Source: an uncultured Bacteroidota bacterium (GTDB taxonomy: Bacteria; Bacteroidota; Bacteroidia; JABEUT01). From it: a DNA stretch of 64,000 nt. Position numbers and translations under genes: made by a program. This document shows positions 1 through 9,920 of the stretch, piece by piece. The notes under the pieces are model-generated. The model ran no database searches. It saw only the letters and a list, made by a program, of their open reading frames with translations, and was not told the DNA's origin. The first letter of the stretch is position 1, and each line of letters starts with the position of its first letter. Location: NCBI GenBank assembly GCA_903901055.1, contig CAIUPO010000076.1:16559-80558 (forward strand), written 5' to 3'.

Positions 1-365
1 TGCTCTGCCGTAATTACTAAATCTCCGTTCGGAAGTTCATCAGGAAGTATGCTTATCACTTCCGCTATAAAAAAGAATTTCTTTAAAGATTGGTTAATAG
101 AATAATTCTCTTTGCTTATATGCCCAACACATTCGGTATGCGTACCATTCCCATGTGGATTAAAAGCAATATTCCTGAAATTTACTGAACCACCAAGGGA
201 AACTTCTCCGACCCAGTCGCCTACTCTTACCGGCTCTATCGTAACTTGTGAGGCATTCCACGCATTTACATTTTTTTCACCAGCCCTTAACGGAATGGAA
301 ATATCGATTGGTTTATCCAAATCGGCTTTATATGATTTCCCTTTATGGTTTATGATTGTGAACAT
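1..365 (-). CDS. Cyclase family protein (kynurenine formamidase-like), partial, runs off left edge
   Basis: Not in the ORF track. Reverse-strand translation from ATG at 365: MFTIINHKGKSYKADLDKPIDISIPLRAGEKNVNAWN...NPHGNGTHTECVGHISKENYSINQSLKKFFFIAEVISILPDELPNGDLVITAE, with a cyclase-family-like HGxGTHxE..GH metal motif; open to base 1. Confidence 0.75.
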   Translation of the reverse strand, partial: MFTIINHKGKSYKADLDKPIDISIPLRAGEKNVNAWNASQVTIEPVRVGDWVGEVSLGGSVNFRNIAFNPHGNGTHTECVGHISKENYSINQSLKKFFFIAEVISILPDELPNGDLVITAE

Positions 366-367
366 AC

Positions 368-1513
368 TTAAACAAATAAATCAGAAGCAATTTTATCGGC
401 AAGCAATTTACCTTTTTGGGTTAAAATTAAACTATCCTGGCCAAAAGGGATTCCTCCGATCTTCCATTGCAAATGCCCGGATGAAATATAGGGCTCAATG
501 CCCAACAAAAAAGTATTCAAAGATTTTTCGCCAAAGCCATTGCTTATAAATCCAGGGCTTATGCCCCAAACTGTTCTAAGGCGAGTCATTATGTATTCAT
601 TAAACTTGTCAGCTTCTGTAAGAAATTCAATTTCAAACTCAAGATTTCCGCTATCAATTCCCTTAATATATTTCATATTATTTGCCACATTAAACTGCCT
701 TGAAACACCATTATAAGAGTGTGCAGAAGGACCGACTCCCAAATAAAATTTATTCATCCAGTAACTGCTGTTATGGTTTGACTGCATTCCATCTTTACAA
801 AAATTTGAGATTTCATAATGTATAAAATTATGTTTCTCTGCCTCACTCATGAGCATCTCAAATTGCTCAATAGTTTCTGGCTCCTGCGGCAACGTTATTT
901 TTCCTTTTCTTAAAAAATGATTGAAGGCGGTTTTCTCTTCAATAGTAAGACAATAAGCTGAAAGGTGCGAGACATCAAGCTTAAAAGCCTGTTCCAAATT
1001 ATAAACCCACTTTTCTTTTGTAAGGTTTGGCAAACCATAAATCAAGTCGATGCTGATATTATTAATTCCTGCAGACTTTGCATTTTGCACAGCTTGTATG
1101 GCTTGTTCTACAGTATGGCTGCGGTTCATGGTTACCAGGTCTTCATCATAAAAGGATTGTATCCCAATACTAAGCCTGTTAATGCCCGCTTCTTTAAGTT
1201 CTTTTATTTTTTCAGTAGTTAAATCATCCGGATTTGCTTCCAGAGTTATTTCCGCATTGGGCGCTATTTCAAAATGCTCTTTAACTTTAGTAATTAGTTT
1301 TCTTAGTTCTGAATAACTCAATATCGAAGGGGTACCACCTCCAAAGTAAATGGTCGAGAGTTTATTATTTTTCAAATATCCATGCCTTACATCCATCTCG
1401 CCACATAAGGCATCAACCATCAATTCCTTATACTGCAATGAAGTAGAGAAATGAAAGTCGCAATAGTGACAAGCCTTTTTGCAAAATGGAATATGTATAT
1501 AGATTCCAGCCAC
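368..1513 (-). CDS. hemW: Radical SAM family heme chaperone HemW (coproporphyrinogen III oxidase-like)
   Basis: IYIHIPFCKKACHYCDFHFS (CxxxCxxC radical SAM), YFGGGTPSIL, EANPDDLT, RLSIGIQSF, DLIYGLP. Confidence 0.93.
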   Translation of the reverse strand: MAGIYIHIPFCKKACHYCDFHFSTSLQYKELMVDALCGEMDVRHGYLKNNKLSTIYFGGGTPSILSYSELRKLITKVKEHFEIAPNAEITLEANPDDLTTEKIKELKEAGINRLSIGIQSFYDEDLVTMNRSHTVEQAIQAVQNAKSAGINNISIDLIYGLPNLTKEKWVYNLEQAFKLDVSHLSAYCLTIEEKTAFNHFLRKGKITLPQEPETIEQFEMLMSEAEKHNFIHYEISNFCKDGMQSNHNSSYWMNKFYLGVGPSAHSYNGVSRQFNVANNMKYIKGIDSGNLEFEIEFLTEADKFNEYIMTRLRTVWGISPGFISNGFGEKSLNTFLLGIEPYISSGHLQWKIGGIPFGQDSLILTQKGKLLADKIASDLFV

Positions 1514-1517
1514 GTTA

Positions 1518-3032
1518 CTAATCTTGTGACATAGCTTTTAAAACTATTCGGAATGTAGTTCCTTTATTCATTTCAGAATTCTTTACGAAAATTTTACCGC
1601 CATGATAATCTTCAATAATCCTTTTGCAGAGAGAAAGACCCAGCCCCCATCCCCTATCCTTAGTTGTGTATCCGGGCTCAAAAACCGTTTTATACTTGCT
1701 CTTCGGAATCCCTTTACCCGTATCTGTAATATCAACAATGATGGTATTTGCCTGTCTTGATACTTCAAGAGTAATGGAACCCTGGCCACCCATTGCATCT
1801 ATAGCATTCCTAAATAAATTTTCTATAACCCAAGAAAACAAAGGAGGATTCAACATTGCAACAGTATCAATATCCGGAGGGCGGTTTAAGGTGAATGTAA
1901 CTTTTTGAGAACTCCGCGTTTGAATATAGTTTTTAGTTTCTTCCAACTCATCCACCATATCATAAGGCTCAAGTTGAGGGGCGGAGCCAATTTTAGAAAA
2001 GCGACTTGTGATTGTTTCTAATCGTTTTACATCCTTCTCCATCTCGTCGGTAAGTTCAACATTTTTCGATTTCAAATATTCAACCCATGCCATTAAGGAA
2101 GTGAGTGGAGTGCCCAATTGGTGGGCCGTTTCCTTTGCCAACCCAACCCATACTCTATTCTGCTCTGACTTGCGGGCACTGCTAAAAAGGTAATAAGCGA
2201 GCATAATAAAAAGGCTGATAATTCCCAACTCCAGATAAGGATAGTAACGCAATTCCTTGGAGAGAGAAGATTCTTCATAAAAAATATATTGCTTCCCTTC
2301 ATCCGGCAATTCAATTTCAATAGGGGTATTACTATGCCTCATATCCGCTATTAACTCATTTCGGAATGTGGAATCTTTTATTTTAAGCGTGTCAACATTT
2401 CCAAACTCCACAATTTTTCGTTGTGTGGAATCGGTAAGAATAACAGGCACAGAAGATGAATTAGTCTGAACATCTTTCATAAATGATTCCACCAAATCAT
2501 TCAGCACTACTTTCAATTCGGTAAAAAGTTTAGAATCGGAATAATAGAGGTAATTCTTCTTATCTTTATAAATACTAATTTCTATAGGAGGATGTTGTGC
2601 TCGCATCATTTTTAACTGGCTGTTCAGATAAGCGGTGTCATTTTCCAGTGCCTTATCAAGATTCCGGCTCTTATTTGGTTTCCCGTTTTCATCCACAAGA
2701 ATTACCGGTACCGTTTTATTGTTTTTTATGACGTCCAGCAGAAAACTAAGATCTTCTATAGGTGCGTTTACATCCCCAACTTTCTTAGTTGCATCAGCCC
2801 ACAATTGCACTTTCTCCCTTTCATCGGAGCCAATCTGATTAAAGAGATAGTTTGCATATTTAACTAATCTCGCCTTATTCTGAATAGCCTTAGCCCACAA
2901 CTCCACTTTATTACGTTCTTCCTTCTCGACCTTATGAACAAGATTATTTGTGTACAGCAACGATGCCCCTGCAATAAGAAATGCCCCAAGTATAAGGGCA
3001 AACTTCCAGCGGCTTTTTTGGGTGTAGTTCAT
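1518..3032 (-). CDS. Membrane sensor histidine kinase
   Basis: Two hydrophobic segments; H-box AKETAHQLGTPLTSLMAWVEYL, N-box NLFRNAIDAM, G1 DTGKGIP, G2 GWGLGLSLCKRI. Confidence 0.9.
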   Translation of the reverse strand: MNYTQKSRWKFALILGAFLIAGASLLYTNNLVHKVEKEERNKVELWAKAIQNKARLVKYANYLFNQIGSDEREKVQLWADATKKVGDVNAPIEDLSFLLDVIKNNKTVPVILVDENGKPNKSRNLDKALENDTAYLNSQLKMMRAQHPPIEISIYKDKKNYLYYSDSKLFTELKVVLNDLVESFMKDVQTNSSSVPVILTDSTQRKIVEFGNVDTLKIKDSTFRNELIADMRHSNTPIEIELPDEGKQYIFYEESSLSKELRYYPYLELGIISLFIMLAYYLFSSARKSEQNRVWVGLAKETAHQLGTPLTSLMAWVEYLKSKNVELTDEMEKDVKRLETITSRFSKIGSAPQLEPYDMVDELEETKNYIQTRSSQKVTFTLNRPPDIDTVAMLNPPLFSWVIENLFRNAIDAMGGQGSITLEVSRQANTIIVDITDTGKGIPKSKYKTVFEPGYTTKDRGWGLGLSLCKRIIEDYHGGKIFVKNSEMNKGTTFRIVLKAMSQD

Positions 3033-3412
3033 TTATTAGTTACTCGTTAAAACACAAAGGTAATTAGAATAGAACGCTTTTATGGCATTTTTATGCTTTG
3101 AATGACTTCTATTTTAACATAGTTTGGCAATTAGTTAAAAAGTGTTCAAGTTTTCATTATGCTTATCATAGAGAATTCTATTGGTTATTAATTGGTTCTG
3201 TTTTGAGGTCATTGACTTTTTAAATAGCCGCATTTGATGAAGTATCTTTGTAATACAGTAGTAAGTAATCAGTGAACAGTAATCAGTATAGTATGGCAAG
3301 AATGGAAATAATAGTTGGGATAATTTTCTTTTTCATTTTTCTGTTGTTTCCTGTTATTAACAGGGAATCCCCGCACAACTCATTCATAACCAACATGCGA
3401 AAAAATTGCCAC

Positions 3413-3480
3413 TTCTGTTATCTTCCCTGCTATTTGCCTGATATCCTCCTGTTACTTCTCCTGATAACTCCCTGTTATTT
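3413..3480 (+). repeat. Degenerate short-unit array (CCTGTTAT-like, 10-13 bp spacing)
   Basis: CTGTTAT 3414, CTGCTAT 3427, CTGATAT 3439, CTGTTAC 3449, CTGATAA 3460, CTGTTAT 3471. Confidence 0.6.
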
Positions 3481-3596
3481 TATACGTCTTTCGCCTTAAA
3501 AATGCTCAAATCCTGCCATGCAAAATATTTCCCACTTACATATATTTTTAAAAAATAAATTATGAATGTTTATGTTTGTAAATATGCTTAATAAAA

Positions 3597-4367
3597 ATGT
3601 TAAAAAAGCGGTATTATATTTTACTTAACCTTTTACTTTTATCTATAGGATCTTTTGCTCAAAAGGACAGTTTAGGCCACAAAAAAACTACTCTCTCTTG
3701 CAACGTTGGTTATGGTTTTCCTTTGGGTGATTTTGGGTTAAAAGGAGGTGTAAGCACAGATAATCCAGGTTATGCTAACCCTGGCTTAGATATTAATTTT
3801 TTAGCAAAATTTTGTTCTACCCATACAGAATCAGGATTACTTTTAATGTCTTCATTCAATTTAAATAAATTTGATATAAGTAGCTATCTTAATCCATCAA
3901 GTTTATTTCCCAGATCTGGTCCGCCCTATTTTAAAATTTCAAATTTTAATGAATCTGCTGGAAATTATCTGCAATTTAATTTACTAACTGGGTTTTCAAT
4001 TGTTTGTTATCATTCAAACAAAATCGCATTAGATTTCAGATTCTTTATTGGCGCAACTTATTTTACCTATCCTCAAATCTCCATTAGTTATTTGGAACAA
4101 TATGGAACAACCGGTTATACAACATCAATAATGGAGGTATCTAATTCTCCAGAAAATAGTTCTATAAACCCTGCTTTGGAAATTGGTTTATCCTTAAGAT
4201 ATGCCTTTAATAAAAGAATAAATATTTTATTAAGTTCCGATATGTTTTTTTCACGAGTTACCTTAAATTATTCTAACGGAACATATCATAATCCTGACTA
4301 TTCTGTTTATATTACAGATTTACTTTTAAATTTAAATGTAGGAATTGATTATAGATTTAGTCTGTAA
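3597..4367 (+). CDS. Hypothetical outer-membrane beta-barrel-like protein
   Basis: Signal peptide MLKKRYYILLNLLLLSIGSFAQ; alternating beta-strand character, aromatic C-terminus VGIDYRFSL. Confidence 0.65.
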   Translation: MLKKRYYILLNLLLLSIGSFAQKDSLGHKKTTLSCNVGYGFPLGDFGLKGGVSTDNPGYANPGLDINFLAKFCSTHTESGLLLMSSFNLNKFDISSYLNPSSLFPRSGPPYFKISNFNESAGNYLQFNLLTGFSIVCYHSNKIALDFRFFIGATYFTYPQISISYLEQYGTTGYTTSIMEVSNSPENSSINPALEIGLSLRYAFNKRINILLSSDMFFSRVTLNYSNGTYHNPDYSVYITDLLLNLNVGIDYRFSL

Positions 4368-4392
4368 GTACTTTCTTTGGTTTTAGAACTTA

Positions 4393-5427
4393 TTATCTCG
4401 TAAACTCAAACCTCGCCTTCGGCACCAAATCAATCCCTGCAAAGTCCTTCTTAAGAAATTTAAAATAACCCGTAATTGCAATCATTGCAGCATTATCAGT
4501 ACAGTATTGCATTTTTGGTATGTAAACCTTCCAGTTGTAGTTGGCGGCGGCTTCTGAAAGTGCCTTACGCAAACCAGAATTGGCTGCCACCCCGCCTGCA
4601 ATGGCAATTTCCTTTACACCTGTTTCCTGTGAAGCTTTTGTAATTTTATCCATCAAAATCGAGACAACCCTGTATTGGAATGAGGCACAGAGGTCGTTTT
4701 TATGTTCTTCCACAAAGTTAGCGTTAGCTAGTTTTCCATCCCTGACAAGGTAAAGAAAGGATGTTTTTAAACCACTAAAACTAAAATCCAATCCAGCAAT
4801 ATGAGGGGTAGGAAATGTGAATGCCTTTGGGTCTCCATCTTTAGCGAATTTATCAACCAATGGCCCGCCCGGATATGGCAAAGTTATTATTTTTGCCGCT
4901 TTATCAAAGGCTTCTCCGGCAGCATCATCAAGTGTTTGGCCTAAAATTACCATATCAAAATAGTCCTTTACCAACACTATTTGTGTATGCCCTCCTGAAA
5001 CCGTAAGGCATAGAAACGGGAAAGAAGGTGGATTATATAGCTCACTAGGTGTTTGTATGAAATGCGAGAGTATATGCGCCTGCATGTGATTAACCTCTAT
5101 CAAGGGCTTATTTAATCCTATACTTAAAGCCTTTGCAAACGAAACACCAACCAGCAAAGAGCCCATTAAGCCAGGCCCTCTGGTTAGCGCAATGGCATCT
5201 ATTTCTTCTTTTTTTATTCCTGCTTTTTTAAGTGCTGCATCAACAACCGGTACAATGTTTTGCTGATGTGCCCGGGAAGCCAGTTCAGGCACCACGCCAC
5301 CGTAATCATGATGCACCTGTTGCCCCGCCACCACATTGGAAAGAAGTGTCGTTCCGGAAATAACGGCAGCACAGGTATCATCACAGGATGATTCTATACC
5401 TAAAATCTTCACGTTGGGCTCATTCAT
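4393..5427 (-). CDS. tsaD: tRNA N6-adenosine threonylcarbamoyltransferase TsaD
   Basis: ILGIESSCDDTCAAVI, NHMQAHILSHF, LTVSGGHTQIVLV, IAGGVAANSGLR, CTDNAAMIAITG. Confidence 0.96.
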   Translation of the reverse strand: MNEPNVKILGIESSCDDTCAAVISGTTLLSNVVAGQQVHHDYGGVVPELASRAHQQNIVPVVDAALKKAGIKKEEIDAIALTRGPGLMGSLLVGVSFAKALSIGLNKPLIEVNHMQAHILSHFIQTPSELYNPPSFPFLCLTVSGGHTQIVLVKDYFDMVILGQTLDDAAGEAFDKAAKIITLPYPGGPLVDKFAKDGDPKAFTFPTPHIAGLDFSFSGLKTSFLYLVRDGKLANANFVEEHKNDLCASFQYRVVSILMDKITKASQETGVKEIAIAGGVAANSGLRKALSEAAANYNWKVYIPKMQYCTDNAAMIAITGYFKFLKKDFAGIDLVPKARFEFTR

Positions 5428-5433
5428 TATTTC

Positions 5434-5441
5434 TAACTTTG
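5434..5441 (+). promoter_or_regulatory. Putative -7 box TAACTTTG upstream of tamB-like gene
   Basis: TAnnTTTG match between divergent tsaD and the tamB-like gene. Confidence 0.4.
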
Positions 5442-5453
5442 TGAGTTAATTGA

Positions 5454-8400
5454 ATTCCCAAAGGTATTAAAAAGCTCAGGAAAATACTGTCTGTATTCCT
5501 TACCGCAATTGCGGTACTGTTACTCTTTTTGAATATTTTACTCAATTTCCCTGCCGTACAGACCTTACTTACACACACAATTGCAGACTATTATTCGAAA
5601 AAACTGCATACCAAAATCCATATAGGCAGAGTTGATTTCGAATTTCTGAAAAAACTTGTTTTGAAGGATGTTTATATTGAAGACTTACACAAAGACACTC
5701 TTTTATACGCTACTGCCCTTAAATGCGATATCGGACAAGTTAGTTTCAAGAGCCACCAGATTTATTTCAGTAACATAGATGTTGATAAGGCTAAAATTAA
5801 ACTTATCACATACAAAAATGATACCAACTTTAACCTGCAATATTTATTAGATGCCTTTTCTTCAAAAGACACAACAAAAAGTACGGGCCCTGGCTGGAAT
5901 GTTTCATTTGGAAAGCTTTCTCTGAACGGTATTGATTTCAGGAGGCAGAACTTGAATGACACAACCAAGGATTATGGGTTGCGCTTTGTAGATCTTGACG
6001 TGCGGGACCTGCGTGGTAAAATAAGCACAATACGATTTATGCACGACACCATTCGCGCCGTAATTGAAAACATTTCCTTAAGGGAAAAAAGTGGGTTTGT
6101 TCTTAAAAAGTTTTCGTGCTATGTAAACCTAAGTCCAAGAGGTATGGAACTTGATGAGTTAAAAATTCAGACTGCTAATACCGATATTTCAACAGATTTG
6201 GTTTTCAAGTATGCAAATTTCTCTGCCTATGATGATTTTGTGAATAAAGTGGATATGAAGGCAAATTTCCATAAAAGCAAAGTATGTTTTGATGACATCG
6301 GTTACTTTGCTCATAGCCTGAAGGCAGTACATAATTGCTTCACTTTATCCGGTGAATATAAGGGTACGGTTAATCACCTTAAGGCACATAATATGAGTAT
6401 AGGATGGGGCAAATTTTCATACCTTGAAGGTGAGGCCACCATTGACAATATGACCGAAATTGATACGGCTTTTATCAAGGTAAATATTACCCATCTTGTA
6501 ACATCGAAAAGCGAAATTGAGGCCCTGCCTATTCCTCCATTTGATAAAGAAGATCACTTACGATTACCCGAAAATATTTCCAAACTCGGAGATATTCATT
6601 TCGATGGTTATTTTGATGGCACATTAAAGGCTTTTAAAGCAAGCGGGCATATTAGTACTGGTATTGGCGACATTTCTGCCCATCTTCACATGTGGGAAAA
6701 GCCCGGCACTAATCAATCCCAATACACTGGTCTTCTTGAAACTAAAAATTTCAATCTGGGTAGTTTCTGGGAATTAAAGGACTTAGGGACTGTTACCACT
6801 TCAGTAACTATTAATGGAAAAGGCCTGAAGAAGGAAAATGCAGATGCAACTTTATCCGGGGTAATTCAAAATATTTCTTTCCGTAAATATACTTATCAGA
6901 ATACAGCAATTAGCGGTGAATTAAAAAAAGGATTTTTCTCAGGTTTCGTAAAAGTTACCGACCCTCATGTAGTTCTTGATTTTGCGGGGAAAATTAATCT
7001 GGCTTCTCAGAACAGCGTTTTTAATTTCGAAACCCATATTGCAAAGGCAAACCTCACTGCCCTTCACTTTATAAAAGATACGAATACGGTTGCATTTTTA
7101 TCAAGTCATATTATAGTAAATGCAACCGGCAATACTGCCGACAATCTGGAAGGAACAGTTTATATTGACAGCACATCTTACGCTATTCGAAAAGAAGTTT
7201 ACCAAATAGATCACCTTGCTCTTTCATCCACTGTTAAAGGAAATTATCATAACATAAACCTTAAATCAGATTATGCAGATGGCCAGCTTTCAGGGCATTT
7301 TAATCTTGCAAATACTTTTGAATGCCTGCAAAACCTTATGTCTGGCTATATTCCATCCATCTTTCCGAAGGAAAAACATGCAAAGGGAGAAAAGGAAGTT
7401 GCTCACGACTACTTACTTTCTTTACACTTTAATGAAAATACCGGACTTACAAATCTTTTTGCGCCAGGGGTGAAAATTGCATCAGGTACGATAATAAAGG
7501 GTAGATATGATGAAGCCACAAATAATTTTAATTTAAATGGAAGTTCTGATGAAATAGACATTTCGTCAAAAAAATTAAAAAAATGGAAAATTGAGGCAAC
7601 CGGCGATGAGAAATCTATGATTTTCAATTCCGGAAGTGACACACTCTATTTAAGCGATAGCTTATATGCCGCAGGATTTGTGCTCAATGGAAATATAACA
7701 AGGGATACTGTTCATTACGACATTCAATGGAATAATGACCCCGAAGATTTTGCTGATATCCCGGGATATGTAGCATTCCCAAACAAGTCAAGAATTGCCT
7801 TCAAGTTTCAGAATCCTGTTATTAGCCTTGTGGATTCCGTCTGGAAAATTAACAGCGAAAACCTGATTGTTTATGATTCTTCCCGCTGGTCAATAAATTC
7901 ATTTGTTGTTTCCCATGGCAAACAATCATCCATTGCACTCCAAGGGTTTATTTCAAATAATGATACTGATAAACTTGGAATTAAATTACACAACTTCAAC
8001 CTTGCAAATCTGAAACTCGGCACTTCTGAATTGGATGGAATGATAAATGGTACCGCAACGGTTTCAGATTTATTCGATCATCCTTATTTTACCAGTGCAA
8101 TTGATTTTTCCGGTTTGGCCTATAACAAACAATTTATCGGTAACGGAACTATCAATAGCCGATGGGATACCTTATCCCAATCTATTTTTGTTGATGCACA
8201 TTTTCTGCAACACGGCTCACCAATACTGGCTTTAAATGGGAAATACACACCCGGGTTGAACCAGAATAATCTGAGTATAGATGCCAGCCTGACAGACTTT
8301 CCGACCAAATTATTCCAGCCCTATTTAAAAGATGTTTGTTCTATTCTTGATGGATCAATTACAGGGCAGGCACACATTACAGGTGAGCCAACAAAACCTC

Positions 8401-9920
8401 TCATATATGGAAACCTTACCGCTTCGTTAAATCAAATTAAATTTGACTATTTAAATACATCCTATCATTCTCCGGCCCTGAACATAGTTATAGTACCTGA
8501 TACTTTTAGAATTACACGTTCCGTTTTACTCGATGAAAAGAAAAAAACAAGTGACACTGCAATATTAACCGGAACTTTTACGCACAATAATTTTCGAGAA
8601 CTTCAATTGGACTTACATCTTGAAGCCACCAATTTTTTATGTCTTAATACGACAGAAAATAATAATAGTTCCTATTTCGGTAAGGCTTATGTAACAGGAG
8701 GAATGGACATTTACGGATTTCTGGATGCCCTTCAAATCGATGCCGATGTTACCACCGATAAAAATACGGTCTTCAACATTCCGCTAACAAATACATCCGA
8801 TGTAGATCAGGGAAACTACATTCAATTTACGAGTAAAACCGGTAAGGCCAAACATAAAAATTCTGCCTATAAAGTAAATCTTAATGGCCTGCAAATGAAT
8901 TTTAGAATTAACGTAACCGAGGATGCAACTGCGAATATCTTATTATCATCAAAGGGTGAAGTGATACAGGGAGTGGGCTACGGGAATATCCAATTTTCAA
9001 TGGATAATACCGGAACAATTAATATGCAGGGCACTTATAATGTAACAAGAGGGTACTACAATTTTGTTCTTCAGAATATCATCAACAAAAAATTCCTTTT
9101 GCAGCCCGGCGGATCAATTGCATGGAGCGGAGACCCTTATAATGCTGATATAAAACTAACCACTACTTATGCTACCACCGCTTCGCTGGAGCCTTTCTTC
9201 CCTCCTCAGGATGTTCCAAACCAGTATAATAAGCGTGTTCCGGTTAATTGTAATCTTATGCTTACAGGTAAATTAACTACTCCTTTAATTACATTTGGTA
9301 TTGAATTGCCAACAGTGGATAATACCACTTCTGGTATTGTAAATAGTTATCTGAGTAATGGAGATGAATTAACCACACAAGTTTTTTCTTTATTAATTAT
9401 TAATAGTTTTACCCCTGTTGGCGCAGGTTTAGGGGGGAATGGATTTGGTACCGTTGCAGGTGTTGCAAATTCAGCACAACTTCTTTCCAACCAACTTACC
9501 AATATGTTTAATAATATCAATCAAAATTTCAATGTCGGCTTAGATATTCAACCCGGAACTGCAATTAATCCGGCTGAATATAAGTTAGCTTTTTCTTCAG
9601 TACTCTTCAAAGGTAAAGTTGCTGTGAATACTAATGTGGGAGCAATAAGTGGAATACCCTCCGGCAACCAAACCACAAACAGTAACTTTGTGGGTGAGGT
9701 AACAGTAGAATATAAGTTGAGTAAAAACGGAAAATTAAGGGTAAAAGCATTTAATAAAGCAAATGATAATACCGCCCTTTCTACTTTAAATAACTCACCA
9801 TATACACAAGGTGCAGGATTTTCTTACAAAGAAGGGTTTAACTCATGGAAAGAGTTTCTTCACAAAGTTTTTGGCAGAAAACCTAAAGCTGTTAAAATTG
9901 CTACTGACGGCTCGAATTAA
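5454..9920 (+). CDS. TamB-like translocation/assembly module protein (DUF490 C-terminus)
   Basis: About 1,480 aa repetitive beta-helix AsmA/TamB-like protein with a TamB-type C-terminus. ORF track starts at TTG 5529, but the in-frame upstream codons (5454-5528) encode the expected N-terminal signal anchor (KKLRKILSVFLTAIAVLLFLNILL). Exact start uncertain. Confidence 0.82.
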   Translation: MPKGIKKLRKILSVFLTAIAVLLLFLNILLNFPAVQTLLTHTIADYYSKKLHTKIHIGRVDFEFLKKLVLKDVYIEDLHKDTLLYATALKCDIGQVSFKSHQIYFSNIDVDKAKIKLITYKNDTNFNLQYLLDAFSSKDTTKSTGPGWNVSFGKLSLNGIDFRRQNLNDTTKDYGLRFVDLDVRDLRGKISTIRFMHDTIRAVIENISLREKSGFVLKKFSCYVNLSPRGMELDELKIQTANTDISTDLVFKYANFSAYDDFVNKVDMKANFHKSKVCFDDIGYFAHSLKAVHNCFTLSGEYKGTVNHLKAHNMSIGWGKFSYLEGEATIDNMTEIDTAFIKVNITHLVTSKSEIEALPIPPFDKEDHLRLPENISKLGDIHFDGYFDGTLKAFKASGHISTGIGDISAHLHMWEKPGTNQSQYTGLLETKNFNLGSFWELKDLGTVTTSVTINGKGLKKENADATLSGVIQNISFRKYTYQNTAISGELKKGFFSGFVKVTDPHVVLDFAGKINLASQNSVFNFETHIAKANLTALHFIKDTNTVAFLSSHIIVNATGNTADNLEGTVYIDSTSYAIRKEVYQIDHLALSSTVKGNYHNINLKSDYADGQLSGHFNLANTFECLQNLMSGYIPSIFPKEKHAKGEKEVAHDYLLSLHFNENTGLTNLFAPGVKIASGTIIKGRYDEATNNFNLNGSSDEIDISSKKLKKWKIEATGDEKSMIFNSGSDTLYLSDSLYAAGFVLNGNITRDTVHYDIQWNNDPEDFADIPGYVAFPNKSRIAFKFQNPVISLVDSVWKINSENLIVYDSSRWSINSFVVSHGKQSSIALQGFISNNDTDKLGIKLHNFNLANLKLGTSELDGMINGTATVSDLFDHPYFTSAIDFSGLAYNKQFIGNGTINSRWDTLSQSIFVDAHFLQHGSPILALNGKYTPGLNQNNLSIDASLTDFPTKLFQPYLKDVCSILDGSITGQAHITGEPTKPLIYGNLTASLNQIKFDYLNTSYHSPALNIVIVPDTFRITRSVLLDEKKKTSDTAILTGTFTHNNFRELQLDLHLEATNFLCLNTTENNNSSYFGKAYVTGGMDIYGFLDALQIDADVTTDKNTVFNIPLTNTSDVDQGNYIQFTSKTGKAKHKNSAYKVNLNGLQMNFRINVTEDATANILLSSKGEVIQGVGYGNIQFSMDNTGTINMQGTYNVTRGYYNFVLQNIINKKFLLQPGGSIAWSGDPYNADIKLTTTYATTASLEPFFPPQDVPNQYNKRVPVNCNLMLTGKLTTPLITFGIELPTVDNTTSGIVNSYLSNGDELTTQVFSLLIINSFTPVGAGLGGNGFGTVAGVANSAQLLSNQLTNMFNNINQNFNVGLDIQPGTAINPAEYKLAFSSVLFKGKVAVNTNVGAISGIPSGNQTTNSNFVGEVTVEYKLSKNGKLRVKAFNKANDNTALSTLNNSPYTQGAGFSYKEGFNSWKEFLHKVFGRKPKAVKIATDGSN

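Noticed and set aside
3272-3499. 75-aa plus-strand ORF in the track
   Set aside because: Lies in the degenerate CCTGTTAT array; peptide is low complexity (LLLLLITP) with no recognisable family.
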